A stretch of 64,000 bases of DNA from the NCBI RefSeq assembly GCF_000982415.1, contig NZ_LANI01000017.1:124001-188000 (forward strand), written 5' to 3'. The DNA comes from Kiloniella litopenaei. Lineage in GTDB: Bacteria; Pseudomonadota; Alphaproteobacteria; Kiloniellales; Kiloniellaceae. The notes beneath the pieces are model-generated. The model made no database searches, had not been told where the DNA came from, and was given only the letters and a program-made list of their open reading frames with translations. Shown here in pieces: positions 35,095 to 44,471 of this stretch; positions within the stretch are counted from its first letter, which is position 1; every line of letters begins with the position of its first letter. The position numbers and the translations under genes are program-made.

Positions 35095-35602
35095 TATTTC
35101 TTTTTCCGTAAATGGTAAAGCTGTCCATGCCTCTCAAGACGAGGCTGATTTACCGCTCATTGACTTCTTGCAGGAAGATTTAAATCTGACAGGAACAAAG
35201 TTTTGTTGTGGTATTGGTGTGTGTCGTGCCTGCACCGTATCTGTAAGGCGGCAACCCGGGGCACCATCAGAACCAATGATTGCTTGCTCTACGCCCCTGT
35301 CATCCTTGTCCGGTGTAGAAGTTTATACGGTAGAAAGCGTTGCCGAGAATGGCAAGTTACATCCGTTACAACAAGAGTTTTTGGATCATTTTTCTTTTCA
35401 GTGCGGATACTGTACGCCAGGTTTTCTAATGGCTGCCATGACGTTATGGGATCGACTAACGGATAACCCCATTCCAAAAGATGCACTGGATAAGGTTATT
35501 GATGATGCCTTGAAAGATCATATTTGCAGATGTACAGGCTATATTCGCTATTATGAGGCAGTTAAGGCTGCCATTCTCAAACAGCCGGGGATGGTGGCAT
35601 GA
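35087..35602 (+). CDS. 2Fe-2S subunit of molybdenum hydroxylase
   Basis: A 171-residue ferredoxin-like subunit with two [2Fe-2S] sites: a plant-type N-terminal cluster (C41, C46, C49, C67 within CCGIGVCRACT) and a C-terminal helical cluster (C106, C109, C147, C149 within QCGYCTPGF and ICRCTGY). It transfers electrons from the molybdenum centre. Its start overlaps the large-subunit stop by eight bases, so the two are coupled. It has no signal of its own and would be exported by riding with the Tat-exported large subunit. Confidence 0.92.
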   Translation: MADISFSVNGKAVHASQDEADLPLIDFLQEDLNLTGTKFCCGIGVCRACTVSVRRQPGAPSEPMIACSTPLSSLSGVEVYTVESVAENGKLHPLQQEFLDHFSFQCGYCTPGFLMAAMTLWDRLTDNPIPKDALDKVIDDALKDHICRCTGYIRYYEAVKAAILKQPGMVA

Positions 35603-36606
35603 TGAAAAAAATCTTTAAAAGTGTTTCCGGGGCATCTCTGCTTTTCCTACTAAGCTGTAGCCCCAGCGATCAACCAAAACAGCCACAAGAAGGGCAGGAT
35701 CTGGCATCTTATGGAAATATGTGTGCCGAAGCGATAAGAGATCTCCCTGCCTTTAACTGTCAGGCCGGAACTATCATACCGATCACCATTAATGGTGGGG
35801 AAACTCCGGACAAGTATTATCCGAATATGGACTGTGATCGCCCTTCGTTGTTACCTCTTGGCAAGGATGCTGACGGTCAGTGCGTTCCCTATTCGCGCGT
35901 GCTTGATTTGTCTGAAGGGGATAATCAGGTTGCTGTTCTCTGCAGACAAAAGAAAATCAGAACAGCCAGCAGTGTTTATTATGACGAGATAGACATTGTT
36001 GCTCATTCTGCAAAAGACGGTAGTACCTGTTGGTTTCAGGCTACAGGGTCAAAAGGGTTGCCAATTGATGGATCTTTGGTGCCATCGCCAATGAAGAAGG
36101 CACCCTTTGAAGACTATGAAGAAGCCAGACAGATTTGGAATACTCCGAAAGAGGTATCAGAGGATGGTTGTGGGAATTGCCATGATAACGATCCCTTTAT
36201 GTTCAGTCCCTTTATTGGTCAGGTGTGGGACAAGGTCCCGACAGACCCGGAAGGATGGTATAAACATCTAGGGCGTGATTTCCAGAAGTGGAAGCCGATT
36301 TCCTTGAGCACCCGCGACAACCCTTGTGTTGGCTGTCACCGTCTTGGTGTTGACTTCACAAGCGGTCAGGCAACAGAAGAGGCTGTGGGAATGGTGGATA
36401 TTCCAAACGCCAATACCTGGGCACAAACCTATCCTGCATCACATTTTATGCCTGTGGGGAACTTCCATTCCAAAGCACAGTGGAATGTGATCTATGCCAA
36501 ATCAGTATCTGAAATTCTCAGCTGTCATGAAGCCTATCAAAATGATGATAAAACGGAACTGGCAAGGCTGGGCTGTATACTCAATCCCATAGGTGGTAAA
36601 CCATAA
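35599..36606 (+). CDS. Di-haem cytochrome c lipoprotein
   Basis: A 335-residue predicted lipoprotein: signal with lipobox LLSC (C20). Two haem c sites are present, C191-GN-C194-H and C243-VG-C246-H. The 170 residues before the first haem hold six further cysteines and resemble no domain I recognise. The start overlaps the 2Fe-2S subunit gene (ATGA), so it is most likely the membrane-attached electron acceptor of the hydroxylase, handing electrons to the respiratory chain. The family seems unusual; the haem sites are direct observations, the partner role is inferred from the operon. Confidence 0.8.
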   Translation: MMKKIFKSVSGASLLFLLSCSPSDQPKQPQEGQDLASYGNMCAEAIRDLPAFNCQAGTIIPITINGGETPDKYYPNMDCDRPSLLPLGKDADGQCVPYSRVLDLSEGDNQVAVLCRQKKIRTASSVYYDEIDIVAHSAKDGSTCWFQATGSKGLPIDGSLVPSPMKKAPFEDYEEARQIWNTPKEVSEDGCGNCHDNDPFMFSPFIGQVWDKVPTDPEGWYKHLGRDFQKWKPISLSTRDNPCVGCHRLGVDFTSGQATEEAVGMVDIPNANTWAQTYPASHFMPVGNFHSKAQWNVIYAKSVSEILSCHEAYQNDDKTELARLGCILNPIGGKP

Positions 36607-36610
36607 TGAT

Positions 36611-36640
36611 AAAAAAGCCCTGCTGAAACGGGGCTTTTTT
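36611..36640 (+). terminator. Terminator after hydroxylase operon
   Basis: AAAAAAGCCC and GGGCTTTTTT form a perfect 10-bp stem with a 10-base loop, five bases past the cytochrome stop codon; a further T and A follow. A strong intrinsic terminator. Confidence 0.93.
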
Positions 36641-36792
36641 TATGCCTGATACTTTCATCATCTCTGTTATAAAAATTTCATTGTTGTGGCTTGGTCAATA
36701 AGTGCAAAGTGGATCTATACTTGTTTTTGGAACAGGTTTTTAAATAAGAACAACATTATCAGTCGCCAATCTGCCAAGCTTCGGTGAAAAAG

Positions 36793-38355
36793 ATGACAGA
36801 CAAACAAATTAGAAACATCCTGCTTATTTCTGTTGATCAATGGCGTGGTGAATGCCTCTCGTCAGCGGGCCATATGGTACAAACACCAAATCTTGATAAA
36901 TTAGCCGCGGACGGCATAGCCTTTAGAAAACACTATACCCAGTGCGTTCCCTGTGGCCCTTCGAGGACGTCGCTCTTAACATCAATGTATGCAATGAACC
37001 ATCGGCATGTGTCTAATGGCACGCCATTGGATGCTACCTTTACCAATATTGCGCTGGAAGCTCGTAAAAAAGGGTATGAGCCAACACTCTATGGCTATAC
37101 AGATACCCCCGTCGATCCCAGAGGGCGTGATAAAAATGATCCTGATCTCAAAACCTATTGCGGTGTGATGCCGGGGTTTAAAGTTGGGTCTTTGGTTAGT
37201 GAAGAAATGGCCGTTGACTGGTTCGGTGAATTAGAGGCCAAAGGTTATAAGTTACCCGAAAATCAGTTTGATATTACAATCGGCAAAGATAACTACCCAG
37301 GTGTGGAGGAGAGGGGGCTGAGTTTTGCGCCTCCTGCCTATGACAAGGATAGCAGTGATACAGCCTTTATTGCGGATAAGCTTATCAACTATATAAAAAT
37401 CCACAAAGATCCCTGGTTTCTTCATGGCGTTTTCTTAAGGCCGCATCCTCCTTTGTTTGCGCCAGAGCCTTACAACACAATGTATAATCCTGACGACATA
37501 GAAATGCCGCATCGTGCTGCAAATGTTGATCTGGAGAAGATACAGCATCCATACCTGGAATTTGCCTTGGATAATATGGCAAAAGTCGGTGCCTATATGG
37601 GGCATGAAGAAAATGTCCGTGACCTTCCCGATCATGAAATCAAGCAAATGAGAGCTGCCTATTATGGTTTGATTTCGGAGGTTGACGATCAAATAGGGCG
37701 TGTCATTCAGGCGCTTAAAGATGCGAACCAGTATGACAAGACTCTTGTTGTTTTTACCTCTGACCATGCGGAGCAACTTGGTGATCACTGGCTTTGGGGG
37801 AAGCTCGGTTACTTTGACGAAAGCTGTCATATTCCTTTGATCATCAGGGACCCCAGAGAAGATGCGAATGCATCACGCGGGCAAGCCATTGATAGTCATT
37901 TTACCGAAGCGGTCGATATTATGCCGACCGTTCTTGATTTAATGGAAATGAAACCACCGATGCAATGTGACGGGCATTCTCTTCGCCCATTTATTGAGGG
38001 TAACAAGCCAGATAAATGGCGGGATGAGGTTCATTGGGAAGTTGATTTTAGAGACTTGAAAAAATTCAGTGCTGAAGAGAGATTTGACCTGACAAGTGAT
38101 CAGTGTGTGATGACAATCATCCGGGATGATGATTTCAAGTATGTACACTTTACCACGCTGCCACCGTTACTCTTTGATCTGAAAAATGATCCTCAAGAAG
38201 CTGTAAATCTTGCAGACAACCCCGATTATATGTCTGTTGTGTTATCTTATACCCAGAAGATGCTTAGTTGGCGTCAAAACTATGTTGCCCGCCGAATGAG
38301 TCATATTCAGTTGACATCTGACGGTGTTTTAGTGCGAGAATACAGCAGGATTTAA
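36793..38355 (+). CDS. Phosphonate monoester hydrolase/arylsulfatase family enzyme
   Basis: A 520-residue sulfatase-fold hydrolase. C54 in CVPCGPSRTS is the formylglycine motif (C-x-P-x-R), which needs a maturation enzyme not seen here. Further motifs are DQWRGE near the start, FLRPHPPLFAPEPYNTMY, LISEVDDQIGRVI, TSDHAEQLGDHWLWGKLGY and YVHFTTLPPLLFDL. From memory these run closely along the Burkholderia and Rhizobium phosphonate monoester hydrolases, which also cleave phosphodiesters and sulfate esters. No signal peptide, so probably cytoplasmic. ATG 36793 is preceded by GGTGA; a GTG at 36784 is an alternative. Confidence 0.85.
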   Translation: MTDKQIRNILLISVDQWRGECLSSAGHMVQTPNLDKLAADGIAFRKHYTQCVPCGPSRTSLLTSMYAMNHRHVSNGTPLDATFTNIALEARKKGYEPTLYGYTDTPVDPRGRDKNDPDLKTYCGVMPGFKVGSLVSEEMAVDWFGELEAKGYKLPENQFDITIGKDNYPGVEERGLSFAPPAYDKDSSDTAFIADKLINYIKIHKDPWFLHGVFLRPHPPLFAPEPYNTMYNPDDIEMPHRAANVDLEKIQHPYLEFALDNMAKVGAYMGHEENVRDLPDHEIKQMRAAYYGLISEVDDQIGRVIQALKDANQYDKTLVVFTSDHAEQLGDHWLWGKLGYFDESCHIPLIIRDPREDANASRGQAIDSHFTEAVDIMPTVLDLMEMKPPMQCDGHSLRPFIEGNKPDKWRDEVHWEVDFRDLKKFSAEERFDLTSDQCVMTIIRDDDFKYVHFTTLPPLLFDLKNDPQEAVNLADNPDYMSVVLSYTQKMLSWRQNYVARRMSHIQLTSDGVLVREYSRI

Positions 38356-38368
38356 TCTGACAAAATAA

Positions 38369-38399
38369 CAAGGCGATGATCTGATTAACCATCGCCTTG
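38369..38399. terminator. Bidirectional terminator, hydrolase/chemoreceptor
   Basis: CAAGGCGATG and CATCGCCTTG form a 10-bp stem with an 11-base loop, followed by TTTT. It lies between two convergent genes and can serve both. Confidence 0.85.
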
Positions 38400-38428
38400 T
38401 TTTGAGGGAATAAGATCTGTAATTCCGA

Positions 38429-40768
38429 CTAGCCAGCCTGATCCAGATGTCTTTGATATTCTGCAAGGCGTTCGCTTAACTTCTCAGCTTCCTCTGCAAG
38501 TTCTTTTGATGTCCCCAGAAGGCTCTGGGCAGAGCTACCTGTATTAATTGATTGTTGGTGGACATCATTAACCAGGTCCACAATCTGTCTTGACCCCTGG
38601 GCCATACTTTCAATGTTCTGGGCGATTTCACCCGCTGCACGGTCTTGCTCGTTAATGGAATCAGATATCTTGTTTTGTGTTTCGCCAACTTGCTGCATAA
38701 CGGTATCGATTGATTCCATTTTATCGGTTGTCGCTTGTGCGTGAACTTGTAGCTCTTTGATCATAGCGGCAACTTGATCTGTCGCAGAGGCTGTTTGTTC
38801 GGCGAGTGCTTTTACTTCTGACGCCACGACACCAAACCCGCGACCGGCTTCACCAGCTCTGGCAGCCTCGATTGTTGCGTTCATGGCCAGAATTTTTGTC
38901 TGATTGGTAATGGTGGTAATCAGCTCGTTAATTTGATTGATTTTATCGCTAGAACTCCGTAGTTGATTTACCGTTTCAGAAGCCTGTGTAAGATGATTGA
39001 GAGCTTCTGATGATGTATTCCTTGCATGATCGGATTCAGTATTAATTGTTCTGATGTCGTGGGACATTGTTTCTGTTGTTTGGGTAACCCCTTGTGCTGA
39101 ATCATAACCGCTCTGTGCAAGCTGTTGTGTATTCTCGGCCTGTTGAGTAACCGTTTGCGATTGTGAGTTCAAAGATGTCGAGGTTTCTTCAACGTTTTTA
39201 GACAAAGCACTAACACGATCGGCAACGCGTTGAACACTACTGATTAATTCACTTGCTGCCAGCTTATTGCTTTCGCGATCAGTTACATCAAGCCAGGTTA
39301 ACATACATGCTTTAAAATCTCCGGCATTATCCATCACAGCGGATGCAGAAACTTCTAACTGACGCCCCTGAAAAGTAATCAAACGTGTCATGGGCAGATT
39401 TTCTGGTGAGGTTAGGTTGTTAAACTCGGCTTCATCGAGTTCAAAAAAATTACCTGTCGTTCCCGTTAAGTCGTTATCTGTATTCTCAGAGCTGATAAAA
39501 CTTCTGGCTTTGAGGTTCGCAAAAGAAAGTGTCCCCTCAAGATCAATCATAACCGTGGACATTGGGCTGGTTTCAACCATGTTTTGCAGCTGGAAAACCT
39601 GTGCAACACTATTGCTGAGTTGATCTAATGCGGTTGCCATAGTTCTGAATTCATCGGGACCCACAGTTGGTGGAGTAATGTCAACTTCACCTTCGCTAAT
39701 GGATGTCATTGCTTTCGCAAAAGATTTGAGTTTTCCAAAAACGGCAAAGCGCAGCATTAGAAATGCAATAAGCCATGTTGTCAGAAAAACACCAGCTAGA
39801 ACTTTGATGGCATCTTGGGTTAATTGTTGAGACCCTTCCGCAAAATCACTTACATCTCGTACCAGGGTCGCCTTTGCCCAAACGGTATCATGTGTTCCCA
39901 TAATTGTGGCTGTTATATAGGCTGTTGCCCCATCAAGTCTTAAGCCATCCTGTAATGTTTGACTGTCAATCTGTATTTCCTCTGATGGTGCTTCTTCTGT
40001 TTGTTCTTGGTTTTCAGTCGGTTGTGTTTCAGTTTCAGTTACCTGTTCAGCACTTTCACTCGTTTCGGATGGTTCTGCTTGTTCAGGACGATGTTCTTCA
40101 AATGCAAAACCTGTTTCACTGGATGGGTCGTAGATTGTGACATCTGCCCCCAAGGTTTCACTAATACCAGTCAGATATTGCATTGGGTCAGTGACAAGCT
40201 CTACAAAACCGGCAACCTTAAATCCCCCAATAGGAAAGATGGTTGAATGAACAGGTTTGCCGTTTGGATCGGACCATATATAAGAGACTGGTTTCCTTTT
40301 TGCTTTTTTATCCCGGGTCTTGAGTTCTTCGAGTATCGTTTCATTGTCGGTAATACGTCCATCCTGGGATGACGTAATCAGTACCATGTCGGGATTGTAA
40401 AAGTGCGTTGAGATAAGGGAGATTTCACCAGTTTGAATTTCTTTATTGTCGCGATACCATTTGTCAAAAGTTGCAATTTCTTCTGGTTTATTGGCTTTCA
40501 TTGCTTTGACGAGGTGAGTATATCGCGCCCAATCAGAACCAAGAGTGTAAAGTTTCGGTTCGTATGTTTGTGTTATGCGTTCCAGCACCATAAGTTGGAA
40601 TTGTGAAGTGCTTTCTTTTTGTAATGTATCCAGTGAAAAATTTTTATATTTTTCAAAAGACCAAAACTGGGCTGCGACGATTGCAGCTGAGGCCAAAAGA
40701 CCAATCAAAAAAAGAATTTTACGTAAAGTCCAAATTGTGGACTTTTGATGGTCCCCCGACCCAAACAT
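38429..40768 (-). CDS. Methyl-accepting chemotaxis protein with PAS domain
   Basis: A 779-residue chemoreceptor. Membrane helix 1 (about 16-36), a periplasmic sensor (37-319), helix 2 (320-344), HAMP (345-395), a PAS domain (about 397-510, starting [15 protein letters not shown]), then the coiled signalling region with its conserved tip [19 protein letters not shown]. The sensor holds an acidic, Glu/Thr/Gln/Ser-rich stretch (225-268) that interrupts an otherwise CHASE4-like domain. It signals to CheA; no other chemotaxis gene is nearby, so it is an orphan receptor. The ligand is unknown. Confidence 0.9.
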   Translation of the reverse strand: MFGSGDHQKSTIWTLRKILFLIGLLASAAIVAAQFWSFEKYKNFSLDTLQKESTSQFQLMVLERITQTYEPKLYTLGSDWARYTHLVKAMKANKPEEIATFDKWYRDNKEIQTGEISLISTHFYNPDMVLITSSQDGRITDNETILEELKTRDKKAKRKPVSYIWSDPNGKPVHSTIFPIGGFKVAGFVELVTDPMQYLTGISETLGADVTIYDPSSETGFAFEEHRPEQAEPSETSESAEQVTETETQPTENQEQTEEAPSEEIQIDSQTLQDGLRLDGATAYITATIMGTHDTVWAKATLVRDVSDFAEGSQQLTQDAIKVLAGVFLTTWLIAFLMLRFAVFGKLKSFAKAMTSISEGEVDITPPTVGPDEFRTMATALDQLSNSVAQVFQLQNMVETSPMSTVMIDLEGTLSFANLKARSFISSENTDNDLTGTTGNFFELDEAEFNNLTSPENLPMTRLITFQGRQLEVSASAVMDNAGDFKACMLTWLDVTDRESNKLAASELISSVQRVADRVSALSKNVEETSTSLNSQSQTVTQQAENTQQLAQSGYDSAQGVTQTTETMSHDIRTINTESDHARNTSSEALNHLTQASETVNQLRSSSDKINQINELITTITNQTKILAMNATIEAARAGEAGRGFGVVASEVKALAEQTASATDQVAAMIKELQVHAQATTDKMESIDTVMQQVGETQNKISDSINEQDRAAGEIAQNIESMAQGSRQIVDLVNDVHQQSINTGSSAQSLLGTSKELAEEAEKLSERLAEYQRHLDQAG

Positions 40769-41220
40769 GATTTTTATCCCTATTTATGATTACGCAAGAC
40801 ACTTATTATTTTATTCTTCCTAACCAAATTTGTTCATACAAGTGTTGCGATATCGTAAATAAAATTACTTTTCTCAATTCTGAAGAATATTTTCCACGAA
40901 CTTATATATTTAATTTGGATTGTATTTTGGGTCTGACAAGGCGTAGCAGGTAATGGATTTAGTGTTATTTTTCTATTAATCTTTTAACTTCATAATGTTT
41001 TTTCGTATTATTTATTGGGGTTTAGCTTTCTCCTTACCCATTCGGAGCATCAAAATGCTTCCTGTTGTACAGACAAATAGAATTTGTTCGCGGTTTCTCT
41101 TTGAAAGAAGTGAAATCATGATGTATAAATTCGTCCAGAATTATTTGCCATCCTATATACAAAACTTCCGGTACAGGATATTTTGTAAAGACACAGATGT
41201 AAAAGTACGAGGGGGGAAGA
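40769..41220. other. Divergent promoter region, chemoreceptor and M23
   Basis: About 450 bases of AT-rich sequence carrying promoters for both sides. A 79-codon plus-strand frame (40995-41234) overlaps the M23 start, has no ribosome site and is not called. The strong GAGGGGGGAAG before 41221 belongs to the M23 gene. Confidence 0.5.
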
Positions 41221-42816
41221 ATGGACGTGCATGAGTTCGCGCGAAAAGCAAAGCTTAAAGTTGATCAGGTTTTTGCTCTGCGTGAAATCCATATCCGTTC
41301 TCATGATCAGGTTAGATTTATCCGACTAACACCTCGCTTGCAGAAAACCATTGCAACAAGCGTACTAGCCCTAACCGGATGGGTTGCTTTCTCTTCAGGT
41401 TCAATGTTCTATACGGAACAAAGACTGGCTCACAAAGATACGATCATAGAGGAACAAAAGCTCAACTATTTTGACTTGTTACAACAAGTTGGTGAGTACC
41501 ACACTCAGTTCTCAAAGATTACGAAAGATCTTCAGGAAAATCAGGATCAGCTTATCAGTCTGTTAGATGGCGATGAAGTTGATACCAATAAAAGTACCAA
41601 GGTTGTTAATTTAAAGAATTCTGAAAATGAGCGCGCGCGCGTTGCATTGGCGCGACAGGTTCTGGAAGATAAGCTTGATCAGTTTGAAGATGATCTGGAA
41701 ACGATAGCTGGGCAAAGTGAAGCCCTTGAAACTCAAGCTAAACAGTTGCGTCAGGTGTTGGCAACTTCTGAAGAAGAGAGATTTAAATCTGCTGAAGCTG
41801 GTAAAATGCTTGGCGGTAAGCTTTTAAAACTTCAAGAAGAGCTTGCTGCTGTTACTTCGGCTAAGGAAGAATTGGAAAACAATAAAGTTTCCATTTTGGC
41901 TAATGTTGAAAACCTTGAAGCAGAAATCGTTAGTCTTAAGGGACAGATTGCAGAAAAAGACGAGCTTTTTGAAGAACAGCAAGCTCAAATGGCTTCTCTT
42001 ATGGAAGCACGACGCGTTGCAGATAAATCATCGCAGGAAGCCAGACAGAAGTTTATTGAGCAAGCGTCTATACTTGAGATGTATCGTAATGATAACGAAG
42101 GTCTGGAAAAAGAAGTTGGGCAGCTTCAAAATTCACTTATCGAAGTTTCTAATATTCAACGTGAACTTGTTGACCGCCTAACAGAGCGATCTAAATACAG
42201 CTTGGGTGTTATTGAGAAAACTGTCGAAATGACTGGTCTCAACTTGGATTCACTCCTGGGGTCTGAAAATCTGGATACAGGACAGGGGGGACCCTATATC
42301 CCTGTGGATGAAATTCAGGAAAGTGCTGATTTCGAGGCTTCGGTGAATATGCTGGATATGCAATTGACACGCTGGGAAACCTTGCAGGATGTTGTTGCCA
42401 AGCTGCCACTAACAACACCAATTGATCAGTATCGCATCACAAGCTCATTCGGAAAACGTCGCGATCCCGTTACTGGGAAAACTGCTGTGCATAATGGCCT
42501 GGATATGGCTGCGCCGATGAAATCATCAATTTATGCACCAGCACCTGGTAAGGTTGTGTATGCTGGTTGGCGCGGACGTTACGGTCGCCTGATTGAAATT
42601 GACCATGGTAACGGTATCCGTACAAGATACGGCCACCTCAGAAAATTGCTCGTAAAACAGGGACAAGAAGTTTCCCACCGAGAAAAAATAGCGCTTCTTG
42701 GAAATTCTGGACGGAGTACAGGGCCTCACGTTCATTACGAAGTGCGTTATAATAATAAGCCCGTAGATCCCCGTAAATTTATTTTGGCAGGTCGACATGT
42801 TTTCAAAGTCCAGTAA
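41221..42816 (+). CDS. M23 metallopeptidase with coiled coil, membrane-anchored
   Basis: A 531-residue cell-wall endopeptidase. One membrane helix (about 43-65), a long coiled coil (about 80-330, rich in Glu, Gln and Lys), then a C-terminal LytM/M23 domain with zinc ligands in HNGLDMAAP and GPHVHYEVR, so it looks catalytically competent. It cuts peptide cross-links in peptidoglycan. The bactofilin gene overlaps its last 20 bases, a pairing known from bacteria in which bactofilins place M23 enzymes to shape the cell. GAGGGGGGAAG precedes the ATG. Confidence 0.9.
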   Translation: MDVHEFARKAKLKVDQVFALREIHIRSHDQVRFIRLTPRLQKTIATSVLALTGWVAFSSGSMFYTEQRLAHKDTIIEEQKLNYFDLLQQVGEYHTQFSKITKDLQENQDQLISLLDGDEVDTNKSTKVVNLKNSENERARVALARQVLEDKLDQFEDDLETIAGQSEALETQAKQLRQVLATSEEERFKSAEAGKMLGGKLLKLQEELAAVTSAKEELENNKVSILANVENLEAEIVSLKGQIAEKDELFEEQQAQMASLMEARRVADKSSQEARQKFIEQASILEMYRNDNEGLEKEVGQLQNSLIEVSNIQRELVDRLTERSKYSLGVIEKTVEMTGLNLDSLLGSENLDTGQGGPYIPVDEIQESADFEASVNMLDMQLTRWETLQDVVAKLPLTTPIDQYRITSSFGKRRDPVTGKTAVHNGLDMAAPMKSSIYAPAPGKVVYAGWRGRYGRLIEIDHGNGIRTRYGHLRKLLVKQGQEVSHREKIALLGNSGRSTGPHVHYEVRYNNKPVDPRKFILAGRHVFKVQ

Positions 42817-43471
42817 AACAAACACAAAAGTTGCCACTACAACAGATACTCCTAAAAAACTTGCTCCTTCGGGGATACCTTCTATTTTGAGTCCTGATTT
42901 AAATCTTGTTGGTGATTTAACCTCTACTGGTGACCTACAGATAGATGGTAATGTACAGGGTGATGTTATTTGCCGTGCAGTAACTATTGGCGAAAAAGCT
43001 GTGGTTACCGGTTCTGTAAAAGCAGATGAAGTACGTGTTTGCGGAATGGTCAGTGGTCAGTTAAATGCCGATACCATTACACTTGCAAGTACTGCTAAAG
43101 TTGTGGGTGATATACTCCATAAATCGATAGCCATTGAAGCCGGAGCACAGGTTGAGGGGCAATTCCGACGTATTTCGGATAAACCGGAACCGTCATCTAG
43201 TTCAACTGTCAGCACGATTTCAGATGCCGAAACACCAAAGATAGCATCGTCTGCTGTTGCAAGCAGTAGCCCCGTGAGTGCAGTTGAAAGTGGATCTGTA
43301 GGCGGTGCCAACTCTGTCTTGCCGACAACGTCAGGTTCTGGTGCCATGTCATCGACATCACCCTTAAGCGAAGTCAAGACAGAAGCAAGTGAAGCTAAGG
43401 CCGAAGAGAAAAAGGATGAAAAGAAATCCAGTATCTATGGAGCTTCTTCATCATGGAATAGTTCAAACTAA
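42797..43471 (+). CDS. Bactofilin
   Basis: A 224-residue bactofilin (DUF583). The beta-helical core (about 30-120) shows the repeating pattern GDLQIDGNVQGDV and GEKAVVTGSVKADEVRVCG; the flanks are low-complexity, the C-terminal one Ser/Glu/Lys-rich. Bactofilins self-assemble into filaments without nucleotide. It overlaps the M23 gene by 20 bases, indicating coupling and a joint role in local wall remodelling. Its stop codon overlaps that of the convergent gene. Confidence 0.92.
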   Translation: MFSKSSKTNTKVATTTDTPKKLAPSGIPSILSPDLNLVGDLTSTGDLQIDGNVQGDVICRAVTIGEKAVVTGSVKADEVRVCGMVSGQLNADTITLASTAKVVGDILHKSIAIEAGAQVEGQFRRISDKPEPSSSSTVSTISDAETPKIASSAVASSSPVSAVESGSVGGANSVLPTTSGSGAMSSTSPLSEVKTEASEAKAEEKKDEKKSSIYGASSSWNSSN

Positions 43472-44451
43472 CTTTCTAGGCACATTTTAAAAATTGAAGG
43501 GTCAACATTCCCCCCGGACAGGGTAAGGGCGATGGCCTTTTTCTTTGTTTCTATCTTTTTATGTAGAATAGCGGCTAGCGCAACGGCGCCACCGGGTTCA
43601 ACCACTACCTTCAGGGTGTTAAAGGCAAATTTAACCGCTGCTTTTACTTCGTCATCTGTAACAACCAGCCCTTGTTCCAGAAGATCATTGCAGATCGAAA
43701 AAGTTACTTGTCCCGGCGTTGGCGTCAAAACGGCGTCACAGATAGATCTCGCAGATACCTCGTTACTCAGACGTTTTCCTGATACTAAGGATCGCGCCAT
43801 ATCATCGAAACCTTGAGGTTCGGCAGAATAGATTTTGGTGCTTGCGGATTTCTGCTCAAAGGCAAGTGCGATCCCTGATGTTAAACCACCACCACCAAAA
43901 CAAGAAACAACTGCATCCAAATGAACTCCTTGTGGGGATAATTGTTCAAGGATTTCCAATCCGCAAGTACCTTGCCCTGCAATTATAAGAGGGTGATCAT
44001 AAGGGGGGATCAATAAGGCGCCAGAAGAGTGCATAATGTTTGCACCTATTGTTTCCCTGTCTTCATTATATCGGTCATAGAGGATTACTTCGGCACCGTA
44101 AGCGCGTGTATTGTCGATTTTAATTTGCGGGGCATCACTGGGCATTATGATCGTTGCCTTCGCCCCCAATAATTTAGAGGCATAAGCAACACCCTGGGCA
44201 TGGTTCCCTGATGAATAGGTTAACAGGCCACGTTTTTTTTGCTTTTCTGTTAGTGTACTTATGAAATTATATGCGCCTCTGAGCTTAAAGGAACCAGTAT
44301 GCTGGAGCACTTCTGCCTTCAAAAATACGCGACCGCCCGTTAGATGATTTAACGTCGCGTTTTCAAGAAGTGGCGTATAAATTGACTTACCATTCAACTG
44401 TTGTTGAGCATCAAGTAAATCCTGATAAGTCGGTAGAGTTAATGAGGACAT
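43468..44451 (-). CDS. Threonine dehydratase-like PLP enzyme
   Basis: A 327-residue fold-type II pyridoxal-phosphate enzyme of the serine/threonine ammonia-lyase family. The Schiff-base Lys is in HTGSFKLRGAYNF, the phosphate loop near CFGGGGLTSGIA, and LTLSGGNVDPSIF ends the protein. It lacks the C-terminal ACT domain of biosynthetic IlvA, so it is a catabolic type (TdcB, serine racemase or threo-3-hydroxyaspartate ammonia-lyase); these cannot be separated here. Its stop overlaps that of bactofilin on the other strand. The haloacid dehalogenase gene ends 21 bases before its start on the same strand. Confidence 0.85.
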   Translation of the reverse strand: MSSLTLPTYQDLLDAQQQLNGKSIYTPLLENATLNHLTGGRVFLKAEVLQHTGSFKLRGAYNFISTLTEKQKKRGLLTYSSGNHAQGVAYASKLLGAKATIIMPSDAPQIKIDNTRAYGAEVILYDRYNEDRETIGANIMHSSGALLIPPYDHPLIIAGQGTCGLEILEQLSPQGVHLDAVVSCFGGGGLTSGIALAFEQKSASTKIYSAEPQGFDDMARSLVSGKRLSNEVSARSICDAVLTPTPGQVTFSICNDLLEQGLVVTDDEVKAAVKFAFNTLKVVVEPGGAVALAAILHKKIETKKKAIALTLSGGNVDPSIFKMCLES

Positions 44452-44471
44452 CGTAAAATTTCCGAAAAACG

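Noticed and set aside
40995-41234. 79-codon plus-strand frame before the M23 gene
   Set aside because: Overlaps the well-supported M23 start, lacks a ribosome site, and contains no family signature.
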